This document shows positions 33,944-45,058 of a stretch of DNA of 64,000 bases, piece after piece. The first letter of the stretch is position 1. The number at the start of each line of letters is the position of its first letter. Both the position numbers and the translations under genes were made by a program. The notes under the pieces were generated by a model. It ran no database searches. It was not told where the DNA came from and was given only the letters and a program-made list of their open reading frames with translations. This DNA is from Drosophila pseudoobscura (taxonomy: Eukaryota; Arthropoda; Insecta; Diptera; Drosophilidae), in contig NC_046683.1 of the NCBI RefSeq assembly GCF_009870125.1, forward strand, positions 43,043,869 through 43,107,868, given 5' to 3'.

Positions 33944-36865
33944 ATGAAGTTCGCTGACGTATTGCGTCGCCTAGACGCGTACCCCCGCACTTTGGACGAT
34001 TTCAGCGTGCGGACAGTGGGCGGCGCCGCTGGTAAGTGTTTTTCAAACATCAACTTGGTGTCGGAAGAAGCATAACACAACCGACCGGCACGGTGTTTTT
34101 CCGTTTAGTGACTATCATAAGTACCAGCATCATAAGCCTGCTGATCTTCCTCGAGTTTCTAAGCTACATGCAGCCCGCCTTGAACGAGGAACTGTTTGTG
34201 GACACCACAAGAGGGCACAAGTTGCGCATCAATTTGGACGTCACCCTGCACAACTTGGCCTGCAATTATATATCCCTGGATGCGATGGACTCGTCTGGTG
34301 ACACACACTTGCGGGTGGACCACGATATTTTCAAGCATAGGCTCGACCTAAAGGGTGAGCCGCTCAAGGAGACGCCAATTAAGGAAATTGTGGCCGTTTC
34401 GCCGCCGAATAAGAATGTCACCTGCGGTAGCTGCTACGGGGCCGAGCACAACGCTACGCAGTAAGTAAAGAAATCACCAAAATGACTCACTGCGGAACTA
34501 ATTTCAAACGAATTTTTGCTAGCTGCTGCAACACATGCGAGGATGTTCTGGATGCCTACCGCCTGCACAAGTGGAACGTCCAAGTAGACAAGATCGAACA
34601 GTGCAAGGGCAAGTACAAACGCACCGATGAGGACGCCTTCAAAGAGGGCTGCCGCATACAGGGACACCTTGAGGTGAATCGAATGGCGGGAAGCTTCCAT
34701 TTTGCGCCCGGCAAGAGCTTCTCTATACGCCAGTTCCACATACATGACTTCCAATTTAGCAATGTTAAGCTCTCCCACACAATCAACCATTTGTCCTTTG
34801 GCGAAAAGATTGAGTTTGCCAAGACGCATCCCCTGGATGGTCTGCGGGTGGACGTTGCAGGTGAGTTGAGTACACATCGGGAGGGTTAATTTTAAATCTC
34901 TATTGCAATAACTTAACGTAATTTAAACAAGGCTTCAATAATGATTAGTTTATGTGTTAATAGTCTAAAACTTTGCCAAAAATGCCAGCAGAAGCAGAGG
35001 CTGCTGCTCCCAAGGGGCTGCTGTGGGCTCAACAGCGTATTCCTGTACCAATGGCCATGAAAGTGCCAAAAGTTCCGCCGCCCTGTATCATCACTTTGCC
35101 CACATTGTTGATAAGCTCACGTCCACGCAGTCCGTATCTGCAAAAGCGAGTTTCAGTCGTTAGTTAGCCGGCATAATTACATAACAAAGTATCTGAGCTT
35201 GCGTCACTTTCCACGGTGGATCGTTCAAAAGCCAACTTACCGGAGGGCCGAGAAGCCACCGAACAGTGCTCCACTGGCCATGCCGACGCAGAAGCCAATG
35301 ATAAAGCCACTCTTCATCTTATCAAAGCATGTGGGTCCCTTCTGGGAGAAGGAGCTCGAGGGCAACGGCATGCCGTGTTCTGTTTATTGTCCGTATTTGC
35401 GTTTTGTTTGCGAGGAAATCAAAGCCGCGAGCGTCGCTTCTTCGATTATTATTTTAAAAACGCGCTGAATTTCTCAACAATCCGTATATTTTCGTTATAT
35501 TTTTATTTATTCGGATTCGAAGTGATGAACTGAACTGACTGGTGTGACTGTGAACGTCCGTATGTGTGTGCGTGTGAGCTGTCAAATGGGGCAAGGGTTG
35601 CCACGATGTTTACTAGCGCTGCCACTGAAACATCTCTCGTACAGTTCCAGTGCTGCCAGAATTTCAGAGTCAATACAAGCTAGATTTGAAAGAAATGAGC
35701 GATAACTGAAAAAAGTCGTCAAATTTTTTTAAATTAGATGTACATTTTTTGATGGCAAATTGTAGTTTTGGCAACATTTGTCATTTCTACGCAAGCAATA
35801 TCTATAAAATTTAAAACATGGTACCAATTTTTTTGAAATTACACTGTGCGACAAGACGAAAACTTTTGAATATACTGGATGGTCTGTATGAGTAGAATCA
35901 AACTTATAACTTGGAATATATCCCCAAAGTCTTTTTTGCGGTGCCGATTTGAAAATTGTTTATATCGAGCCGAATTAGAAGTTTTTTTACCCCTTGCAAA
36001 ATCTCTTTAATTTTTCTATTTATATGCCCGATACTCAAAGAGTAGAAGGAAGCGTTTCCGACTCCATAAAGTATGAATAAAAAGAAATCGCAGAATCACA
36101 GAATGACCGCATCTACCAGATTGCCGATCTGGATCAGATCAGATCATTATATAGCCAGAATGAAATATCAATTTTCCGTGGCTACGCCGCCCCCTTCTAT
36201 TCTCTCTCTCTTGCTCTTCTTCGTGCAGTGTGCGACCCTAGCGGAGGGAAGCGAGATAGCAACACAGGTGCCGTTGTTGTGAGAAAGAGACAGATGTAGC
36301 GGAAAAACGGAAACAGAACAAATTTCAAAATTCTAATCAAATAGGTCATTAGGTGGGATGGGGTTAATCGAAGATAGATATGGCCTGAAATATGCTAATA
36401 TGAGAGCGCTGTACAGCTCCGAAACGACTAACTGAGTACCTACTCTATTTTTTCCAGAAACCAAAAGCGAAATGTTCAATTATTACCTAAAAATTGTACC
36501 TACTCTATATATGCGCCAGAGCGATGGCCAGCCGATATACACAAATCAGTTCTCCGTCACGCGATATCGCAAGGATCTAACAGACCGCGAACGGGGAATG
36601 CCGGGCATATTCTTCAGCTATGAACTGTCGCCGTTGATGGTCAAATATGCAGAAAAACACAAGTCAGTCAACTAGCATAGCATTGATCTTAAAGCGTCAA
36701 ATATTCATTTGGTGAATTTCTATTTCCAGCTCCTTTGGCCACTTTGCGACAAACTGTTGCTCCATTATTGGCGGCGTCTTCACCGTGGCCGGCATTTTGG
36801 CTGTCCTGCTGAACAACTCCTGGGAAGCAATACAACGCAAGCTGGACGTGGGCAAACTGAGCTAA
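33944..36865 (+). CDS. ERGIC3: ERGIC3 family, ER-Golgi intermediate compartment protein 3
   Basis: Five exons, 33944-34031, 34109-34460, 34523-34860, 36458-36662 and 36730-36865, join in frame to 372 residues, close to the roughly 380 of animal ERGIC3. All introns are GT-AG. The protein begins with the family's short cytosolic segment ([20 protein letters not shown]), then a membrane segment at about residues 31-48. A long lumenal domain has the CGSCYGAE and CCNTCEDV cysteine motifs. A second membrane segment lies near the C terminus ([16 protein letters not shown]), then a short tail. The family cycles between ER and Golgi and helps COPII/COPI cargo transport. Intron 3, 1,597 nt, contains an antisense ROMO1-family gene and an INE-1 fragment. 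The stop codon is 123 bp from the convergent Prp31 stop. Confidence 0.93.
35029..35371 (-). CDS. Romo1: ROMO1-family mitochondrial inner-membrane protein, nested in ERGIC3
   Basis: Two exons on the minus strand, 35241-35371 and 35029-35137, are separated by a 103-nt GT-AG intron and give exactly 79 residues, the length of human ROMO1. Key matches are [37 protein letters not shown] and the C-terminal [16 protein letters not shown]. The glycine-rich hydrophobic segments ([18 protein letters not shown]) are the family signature. An in-frame TAA lies 12 nt upstream of the ATG, so the start is secure. ROMO1 sits in the mitochondrial inner membrane and has been linked to ROS, cristae and TIM23-dependent import. 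The gene lies wholly within ERGIC3 intron 3 in opposite orientation. Flies may carry more than one member, so the exact symbol is tentative. Confidence 0.9.
36023..36265. mobile_element. INE-1/DINE-1 fragment with internal deletion
   Basis: Starts GCCCGATACTCAAA and carries AGAAGGAAGCGTTTCCGACTCCATAAAGTAT, then jumps to the distal part of the element (CGCAGAATCA, GATCTGGATCAGATCAGA, TGGCTACGC). The (GTCY)n tract and the tandem internal units of the 14903-15970 copy are missing, and the right terminal repeat is not recognisable. It sits in intron 3 of ERGIC3, between Romo1 and exon 4. Confidence 0.75.
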
Positions 36866-36988
36866 CAACAACTAGAATCTCCTTTACAGCTTTATTGCAG
36901 CTTTACAACGCCTATCTCATTTTAAGCCCGACAAATCTATAATTAAAAGTGCTTCATTTGATAGAAAGACAAATAAGATGTTATTCTT

Positions 36989-38607
36989 TTAAGTTGTTCG
37001 ATTTCCAACAGATAGAAAACCGGAGGTATTCGAAAAGTATTTGGCGTTGGCCTCCGTTTGTGATCGTTCGGCCGCCTGCGGGTTCACAATCTCCAGACCC
37101 TGCAGCGGCGTAAATGCCACACTAGAGGCCGTGCCAGAGATTTGACGCTTGACTGTTGTGTTGCCGCCATAGACCTGCTGCTTCTGCAGGTTTTTGTGCA
37201 GGGTTTTGCTGATGCGCACCTTAGTCTTTTCATCCACCTGGGGCAGGCGTATACGGCCAGTTCCAGTCTTTCCAATTGTGCCACGGGAGTAGCCCAAGTC
37301 GCCCTGGTAGGCATCCTCTTCGATCTGTAATATGAAAATAAAGGTTACATCAACTCCAAATGATTCTCGGAATCCACCTACATCACCAAAATTCATGCGG
37401 TTCGCCTGCTTCCGGAACTCAGTCAGGGCATACCGCTCCTTCATCTTGCGCACGCGTTTTCCTCCACGCTTCTTCTTGCTTCCCTCGATGGGCTTCGGCA
37501 GCGGCTTGATGAACTTCACCGGCGGTGGCTCCTGCAACTTGTCGAGCTTCTTTTCAATTTCCTCTTTGAACCGCAAGCCAATCTCGCCATGGACGCTCTC
37601 GTGACAGGCGTCAACACGAGCGGCCAGCACGGCTTTGGCAGCCACCAACCTAGCCGCCTTGCGTCGTAAATCCGGAGCCGTGTCCTGGACAATCTGCGAG
37701 TAATAAACATACCCAGTATGCGGCAGCATCTGCGTCTGTGAGAAGCCCGAAAGGGTTTTCCTTTGAGAGCCAAGGACCTGAACATTGCAGGCCGGCATCT
37801 TGGAGATCTTGGTGAGCCCGCCAGCGATTCCCAACAGTTTGGCTGCCGTGGAGGCACCGATTATCATGGAAAGATTTGGGGCTATGAAGGTCATGCGACT
37901 CTCAACGTATTCATAAATTTTGGACTTGAAGTTGTTTAGCTCAATGGCCATCTCACAGGCCTCATCAATTTTGGCCTTCTCCGCCGGCGTGAGCATGGTT
38001 CCTTGTGTCGTGGATGCTGTTACAGACACAATCATAATCGTGGCTTGCGTGAGTATGACCTGCAGCATCTCGTTGCTTTTCACCTGGTCCAGGTCATTGC
38101 CCAGCTCCTTGACCGCAAGCAAATACTCGATTTCGCCGACGATCAGCGAGTCTAGTTCTGGGAAGCGTTTCTGATACTTCTCTTTGGTGAATTTGTGCAC
38201 GATGGAGATCTCATTATCGATGTCCACGGCAATGGCATTAGCCTCCACAATCAGACAGTATTCCGGGTCGGACTCCACGCTGCCCAACATTTCGGCGGCG
38301 GTCCGTTGGCGACTGGCGTAGTGCTCGATCTGCTGGAGTGTGTCCTGCAAACGTTTCGAGTCGCGTAACTTGCACAGCTCGCGCACCGACTGCACTGTGA
38401 CATCCACGTCCATCAAATTTGGAACCGGCTTCAAAAGTTTTTCCGCCAATTCCTGTGGGAGATACAAATTTAAAACATGCACGTTTGGGGCATTTTACTT
38501 ATCCCTACATTTTCATCGTCGGCATTCCCCATTTCAGTATCATCCTCATCCTGATCATTGTCGTTGTCCTCCTCGAGGTCAGCCAGTAGTTCGTCAGCTA
38601 GCGACAT
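36989..38607 (-). CDS. Prp31: Prp31, U4/U6 snRNP pre-mRNA splicing factor
   Basis: Three minus-strand exons, 38509-38607, 37382-38452 and 36989-37324, all phase 0, give 501 residues. The N terminus is MSLADELLADLEEDND with an acidic stretch. The centre carries the Nop domain, including STAAKLLGIAGGLTKISKMP, which binds the 15.5K/U4 5' stem-loop. Then come a basic nuclear-localisation stretch (KKKRGGKRVRKMKERY) and the C-terminal Prp31 domain with SSGTASSVAFTPLQGLEIVN. The family bridges U4/U6 and U5 in the tri-snRNP. The 57-nt second intron has no in-frame stop, so the frame reads through it; homology places the splice at MNFGD/IEEDAYQ. The gene is divergent from Msh6, 765 bp between start codons. 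Confidence 0.95.
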
Positions 38608-39372
38608 TTTATTTTCTTACTTTTCTTACAAAATTAGTTGAATTCGTGAAACTTTATTTATTTTGCGTCCTACACGGCAAAAATAGTAATGTTACCAGTC
38701 AGCTGTTTTTTGCGCAGTGTGGCAACGCTTTCCTGCCATCTGGATCCAGTGCTGCCAACTTGTTATCAGGAAAAAAGCAATTTCTAACATGAAGAATACG
38801 AAAAAAAAAAAAAGCTGAACATTATCCAAAACAATGGGAAATAATGGTGTTAACAAATTTGAATTAAAGAGATATTTAATGTGTATTTTATAGAATTTTC
38901 ATAAACTCATCCAGCTCTGTGGAGATATCTTCTGATTTGCATTCGTACAACATGGTCGTACCAATAATACGTAGGTATGTATGTGGCACTTCGTAGTGAA
39001 AACGGCAAAAATGTTAGCCCCTTTTTAGAGTTTAGAAATTATTTGGTAAACTAGAGGTGGTATTGATGAGCCGGCCATACTTTCACACTTTTTATGTAAC
39101 CGGTGGCAGTATTAAAAAGGCTGAAAAAAGTCCAAAAAATGTCTACAAAATCAAGAACTCCCGCTTCCCTCAAATATTTCCGGCAATGTGTCTGAAAAAA
39201 GCCAGATCTTACGAGAAAACAGCGAAATCGGCAGCACTGGCTGGATCCACATTCGCACATTTGTGTGTCCATCTGGTAACGCCACGCAGATTTTGGCGCA
39301 TATTCTTGGCGTCTGCGAATCTTCTTGATTTTACCGGGAACTGGGATCTATCATTTCGAAGCTGGCAGCAGG
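38608..39372. promoter_or_regulatory. Divergent Prp31/Msh6 promoter interval
   Basis: The 765 bp between the two start codons holds TCAGCTGTT near 38699, like the CAGCTG element of housekeeping fly promoters, and GCAGTGTGGCAACGC near 38715, which resembles an inverted motif-1 (YGGTCACACT) site. GGCAGCACTGGC near 39232 is on the Msh6 side. No TATA box is evident. The Prp31 start is likely near 38650-38720 and that of Msh6 near 39240-39340, both inferred. Confidence 0.45.
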
Positions 39373-42300
39373 ATGTCTAAGAAGCTGAATACGAGTGTGG
39401 GCGGAACGCCCACAAACACCTTGTTTAACTATTTCACCAAGTCACCAGCCGTCGACAAAAAAAAGCTTGTGCCCAGCGTAAAGGCGGAGTCAACGCCTAC
39501 TGACAGAACGGACTCAGAAAAGGAGAATCTCAACAATGGCAAGAACCTGGAAGTGAAGAAGGAGACCGAGACCAAGCCTTCGGCAAAGAGGAAGCTGCCA
39601 ATTTCGACTCCGTCGGATGAGGAGGAGCTTGGTGGTCGGCGCAAAAGAAAACGCATCGTTCTACCCGAGTCGGAGAGCGAAGATGAGATGGAGGAGACCA
39701 AATCCGAAGACGACTTTTCCGGCGATGAGTCTGACTATGAACCGGACGGAAAGGATGATGCTGCCAGTGAGGAAAGTGAGAGTGGCGACGATGAGGGCGG
39801 AGAGCCTATGGATGACGAAGAATCGGAAGACGATCCCACGCCCAAAAAATCTCGCAACAAGGACAAAAACCACAATAATAACAACAATGAGCCGGTGGGC
39901 CAAAAGGTTAAACTGGCTGAAGGCTCCACATTCCAGGAGAAGCTAAAAAACATCCAGAGCAATGTGAAACAGGATGCGGCCTACGATGAGATAGTGACCA
40001 CTTCATCGAGCCTCGATGAGCCTGTGGTGTGGCCTCATCAGAAGCTCGAGTTCTTGCAGCCGGACAAGATTAAGGACAAGGAGGGCAGGCGCCCAGACCA
40101 TCCGGACTACGATAAGAGCACCCTGCATGTGCCCGAAAAGTTCCTCAACAACCTGTCGCCTGGCGTGCGACAGTGGTGGGTTCTGAAGTCAAACAACTTT
40201 GACTGCGTTCTGTTCTTTAAAGTGGGAAAATTCTATGAGCTGTACCATGGGGATGCCGATGTGGGTGTCAATGAGCTGGGATTTACCTATATGCGTGGCG
40301 AGTTTGCTCACTCTGGTTTCCCGGAGATATCCTTTGATAAAATGTCCACAATCCTGATAGATAGGGGCTACAAGGTAAGCATCTTTGGTGGATCCTTGGA
40401 TCCAAATTGGTATCATTTTTATGTAATCTTCTGCCATCCGCAGGTGGCTCGAGTGGAGCAAACGGAAACGCCCGACATGGTGACAGAAAGGTGCAAGCGC
40501 ATTAAGTCCACCAAGTTCGACAAGGTCGTGGCCCGTGAGATCTGTCAGATCACGAATCGGGGAACTCAGGTTTTCGGGTCGCAGTGTAAAATCGGTCCCA
40601 ATCATCAGCCCAACTACATGTTGGCCCTGGTGGAGCAAGACGAGGGGACTTGGAGCAGGTTTGGCATTTGCTTTATAGACACATCCATCGGGGACTTTCA
40701 CCTGGGCGAGTTCGAAGACGATAAGAACTGCTCTCGATTGCTCACGCTGCTCTCCCATCACATGCCTGTGCTCGTAAGTCCTGCACAGACGCCTACCATT
40801 CGATCATCTGAAATAACATCGAATCCTACCATTTTAGCTTCTCAGCGAGAAGTCAGCCCTCAGCTTGCGCACTCAACAGGTCGTACGCACCGTGCTCGGA
40901 GGAATACTGAGGGAGCAACTGCCTAGCAATGGAGCTCATGTCTGCAACGCTGAGAAGACTCTGAAGCTCTTGGCCGAGCGATACTATGCCGGAAACGGAT
41001 CCGAGGACAACTGGCCGTTGGTCCTACGCACTATGCAGTCCGATTCGGATCACTTGGGTCTCACGCCCTCCGACAACTACAAGCTGGCATTGAAGGCTCT
41101 GGGTCAGTGCGTCTATTTCATCAACAAGTGTTTGCTGGAGCCGAAAGTACTGCCCATGGCTCGCTACCAGATGTATGTGCCGCCCGATCAGCTGGCAGAG
41201 GCCAAGCCAGCAGTGGTCTCCGCCCTGAGACGCTCTCACATGGTCCTCGATGCAACAACTCTGTCAAACTTAAGGATCATCGGCGAAGAACACACCCTGC
41301 AGTCCACCTTGGACCATTGCTGCACCAAGTTCGGGAAGCGGCTGCTGCACCACTGGCTCTGTGCCCCCAGCTGCGATATAGAGATACTAAAAGAGCGACA
41401 GGCAGCTATTGGAGAGCTTTTGCGGCTGCCCAGTGAGCTGCAGGAGATGCGGGCATTGCTGGCTCCCATGCCTGACTTTGAGCGTAATTTGGCGCAAATC
41501 CATCTCTTCGGCAACAAGCAGGTCAAACAGACCGGTCACCCAGACTCCCGGGCCATACTCTTCGAGGAGAAGATTTACAACAAACAGAAGCTAGTGGGCT
41601 TTATGGCAGTTCTCAAGGGATTCAATGCTCTGACCAAGCTACCTCTGATGTTCCAGCAATGTGAGACCCCACTGATTAAGAGAATAACTCAGCTGACTAC
41701 TTCGGGAGGATCATTTCCCGACCTCAGCGAAGAGCTGAGATACTTTTCCACTGCCTTCGACCACGATGCAGCTGCCAAGACGGGAGTAATTGCGCCTCAG
41801 CCCGGAATGGATGCAGAGTATGATGTAGTCATGGATCGGATAGAAGAGATTGAGAAACGGCTCAAGACCTACCTCGTGGAGCAGGAGCGTCACTTTGGCT
41901 GCCGTGTTACCTACTTTGGCTCCGATAAGAAGCGGTACCAGTTGGATGTTCCCGAGTCGCATGCCCACAAGGCCAACAAATCGTACGCCCTAGAAGGTCA
42001 GACCAAGGGAAAGAAGCCCTCGCGTCGCTACACCACCGCAGAGACCAAGGGACTGCTCAAGGACATGCAGCAAGCAGAAGATGCCAAGAACGCCGTGCTT
42101 AAGGACCTGGCCCGTCGCCTCTTCGAGAAGTTCTCCAACCATTATGAGCAGTGGAAGCAGTGCATCGACTGTGTCGCCAATCTGGATGTGTTGGGCTCCC
42201 TGGCAGAGTACGCCAGGCAACAGATGGTCATCTGCGTACCAGAGCTGGTCTCTGGAGTAGATCAGCCGTTCATCGAACTGCAGGAGGGCTATCATCCCTG

Positions 42301-43224
42301 TGTGAATACCTTAACCTATATTCCTAATGGCCTGGAATTGGGTACCAAAACGGAAGCCCCCCTATCCCTGCTCACTGGACCCAATATGGGAGGCAAGAGC
42401 ACCTTGATGAGGGAACTGGGTCTACTGGTGATCATGGCACAGATTGTAAGTGTCTCTCAGCCTTTCGGATGGGATGGGAGCCGCATCTAATAACAATTGA
42501 TTGTGATTACGTGTATTTCTCCTTTCAGGGCGCTCACATACCAGCAGCTAGCTGTCGTCTTTCCTTGGTGGATAGAATTTTCACGCGGCTGGGCGCTCAA
42601 GATGATATTTTGGCCGGGCACAGTACGTTCTTGGTGGAGCTGAACGAGACTTCTCTCATACTGAAGCATGCCACATGCCATTCCCTGGTGCTGCTCGATG
42701 AGTTGGGCAGGGGCACGGCCACATACGATGGCACAGCCATTGCCGCTTCTGTGGTCAATTTCCTAGCCAATCTCAAGTGTCGCACCCTCTTTTCCACCCA
42801 CTACCACAATCTAATCGATTACTTCCACAACGACCAGAGGGTCACCCTCGGTCACATGGCTTGCATGGTGGAAAATGAGGATACCACAGATCCCACTCAG
42901 GAAACGGTTACGTTCCTCTACAAGTACACGGCCGGTGCTTGTCCCAAGTCGTACGGCTTCAATGCGGCCAAATTGGCTGGCATGCCCCAGGGCATTATAA
43001 AGCGGGCCTTTGAGGTGGGTAGTACTGTTTGTCCTCTCACATGAAAATGCATCTAATCCTTTGTGTCCTTTTATTCGCAGCTCTCCAAGAAAGTGGAGGC
43101 CATTGCCCTGCAACGCAAGATTACGGCAAAGATAGTAGCCTCGTCGGGAGAAAAGGAAGTCAAGCAGCAGAAACTACATGCGTTGAAGGACCTACTACAG
43201 CAGTTGAAAATGTGCCATGTCTAA
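39373..43224 (+). CDS. Msh6: Msh6, MutS-alpha mismatch-recognition ATPase
   Basis: Five phase-0 exons, 39373-40374, 40444-40773, 40838-42445, 42529-43014 and 43081-43224, give 1,189 residues. Near the N terminus, TLFNYFTKSP is a PIP-box-like PCNA contact. A long acidic, lysine-rich, disordered linker follows, with no PWWP domain seen. The mismatch-reading Phe-X-Glu motif is F287-Y288-E289 in GKFYELYH. Walker A is GPNMGGKS at 958-965, Walker B is VLLDELGRGT with D1037-E1038, and FSTHYH follows. With Msh2 the family recognises base mismatches and small loops in the nucleus. Intron 1, 69 nt, has no in-frame stop. A frame that appears to continue from an upstream TTG is leader sequence. An AATAAA lies at 43787-43792. 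Confidence 0.96.
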
Positions 43225-43261
43225 GTAACATTTGGATCATAGCAGGAGAACGAGTTATATG

Positions 43262-43675
43262 CGGAACTCCTTAAATTTGTTCGTATTGATTTCGTTTAAA
43301 ACTGTTACAACTGATATTTTTTTTTTTGTATTTGGCTTCAATTACTTCTCGTATATATTCCCAAAAAGCCATTGAAGGCTATGCGTTGCTTTTGAATCCA
43401 TTTGTTCAGTATTTTATAATCTAAGGAAAATGTGAATCGTTCGAGTACGAGTACTATTCTGAACTCCTTAGGCTTGCTCGAATTTATTCAGTTTGAAAAT
43501 GTTCTAATTTTTTTTTTTTTTTATTTGGCTTCAATTACTTTTCGTATAACCCAATATCGTTTCGACTTGTCCCCAAAATGCCATTGAAGGCTATGTTGCT
43601 TTTGTGGGCTGTGTTGCTTTTAAATATATTTTTCCAGTATTTTATAATCTAAGAGGAACTTGAATCGTTTGAAAT
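43262..43675. repeat. Ancient tandem duplication in the Msh6 3' UTR
   Basis: Two head-to-tail copies with a period near 195 bp. Copy 1, from about 43264, has GGAACTCCTTA, TATTTGGCTTCAATTACTT at 43329, CCATTGAAGGCTATG, and CAGTATTTTATAATCTAAG. Copy 2, from about 43460, repeats these in the same order, with TATTTGGCTTCAATTACTT at 43522. The copies differ by many substitutions and small indels, so the event is old. Both lie before the likely polyadenylation signal at 43787. Confidence 0.88.
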
Positions 43676-43799
43676 ATGTGTTCCATGTGAGGGGGAAATT
43701 CCACTAAATGTTATAATTTGTCCTACCATCAGTTGTTTATTATATCCGTCCCAAGATATTCCTTGTTCCAAATTGAAGCTTGAAATAATAAAGTTGTCT

Positions 43800-45058
43800 A
43801 CCACAATCTTTTGTGATTGTTAAATACAATGTTCATTGTTAATTTGTAATTTTTTTTTATTTATTATTAATTTTTGTATCACAGTAAAAATTAAAAATTT
43901 AATAAGTTCACAATCAAAATACACACAGACAGATGATATTATTCCATACTTATAAATTAAATGTTATACAATAAATATAAATATTGCTAAAAGTGTAGAA
44001 AAACAAAAAAAAATCGCTTGTATACAGAACAGAAATCATATACAATATGTAAATTGATATTGTGTGAAAAATAGGAATGGTGATTGTATTTGTATTTGTA
44101 TTTGTATTAGTTCAGATATGGCTTTTGGCCAAGGACTTGCTTGTGCGAATCGGTCCTAAAATAGTTAATTGGTTAGCTAACAGGCTGGGAAACCTCGCCG
44201 AGTAGCTCCACTGCGACTAACGGTCCAACCAAGAGCCAATCTAGACAATCTAATATGTAAGCTGCAAACTCATAGAACATATATGTAAATTCAAGAAGTG
44301 CTCTCACTTCACACGCAACGTACTCGTATTTTAGGGCTATCCATCCGTCCATCCACCAGTTGTTTGCTAGCCAAAAATGCTTACAAAAAGATCTACTACA
44401 CTTACAAAGCTATTTAGCTGATGGCTCTTTCCCATTCCCACTGCAGTTAAGCTAGTAAATACTCGTACATACATGTGTGGGTCAATCTACGGATAAAAAC
44501 TTCATTTAACGCGCTTGTATCCCTTTGTCTCCCGTCTTTCGCCCTTCGTCTTTCATCTCGTTATGCTCTATATTGGACTTGCTGGTAGTTTAAACAACTA
44601 TATAATATATAATCTATGTATGTACTGGTGGTATATCCACGTATAACTAGTCTAAGTTTCTAGGTTCTCTTATGTTTTTGTTTTTTTTGTTTTTGTTGTT
44701 TGTTGTATTGTATATGTTACACCGATCTGCCGGGGGATCTTTTAGTCTATGGGCTAGTTTGAATACTCTGCTCTGCTGCTCTGCTGCTCCGCTGCTACGC
44801 TTTTTGATTTCCTCATGCAACGCTAGTGCTAGTTTCGAGGTCTCGTTCACTTACGGCTAGCTACAAAAAAACATTCACCTAAAACGCCGACAAAAAGGAA
44901 GCAATTCTTTACACATTCTTTAGTGGATAGTGATAGTTATAGTGATAGTGGGTAGTGATAACTACAAAACAACAACAAATCAAAGCTACACACTGATATT
45001 AAAATAGAAGTTGGATCTACGCAATGCCAAGGCCCACTATCTGGACCGACTCAAGCAC
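43800..45058. other. AT-rich interval between the Msh6 and FucTA 3' ends
   Basis: No gene visible. It probably includes the long FucTA 3' UTR. Contents: TATTTG units near 44086-44110, many TACTCGTA and ATACAT words, and GTAGTGATAG-type units near 44925-44960. Confidence 0.5.

Noticed and set aside
40189-40761. 190-codon minus-strand frame antisense to Msh6
   Set aside because: It is a shadow of the conserved mismatch-binding exons on the other strand. It shows no domain of its own.
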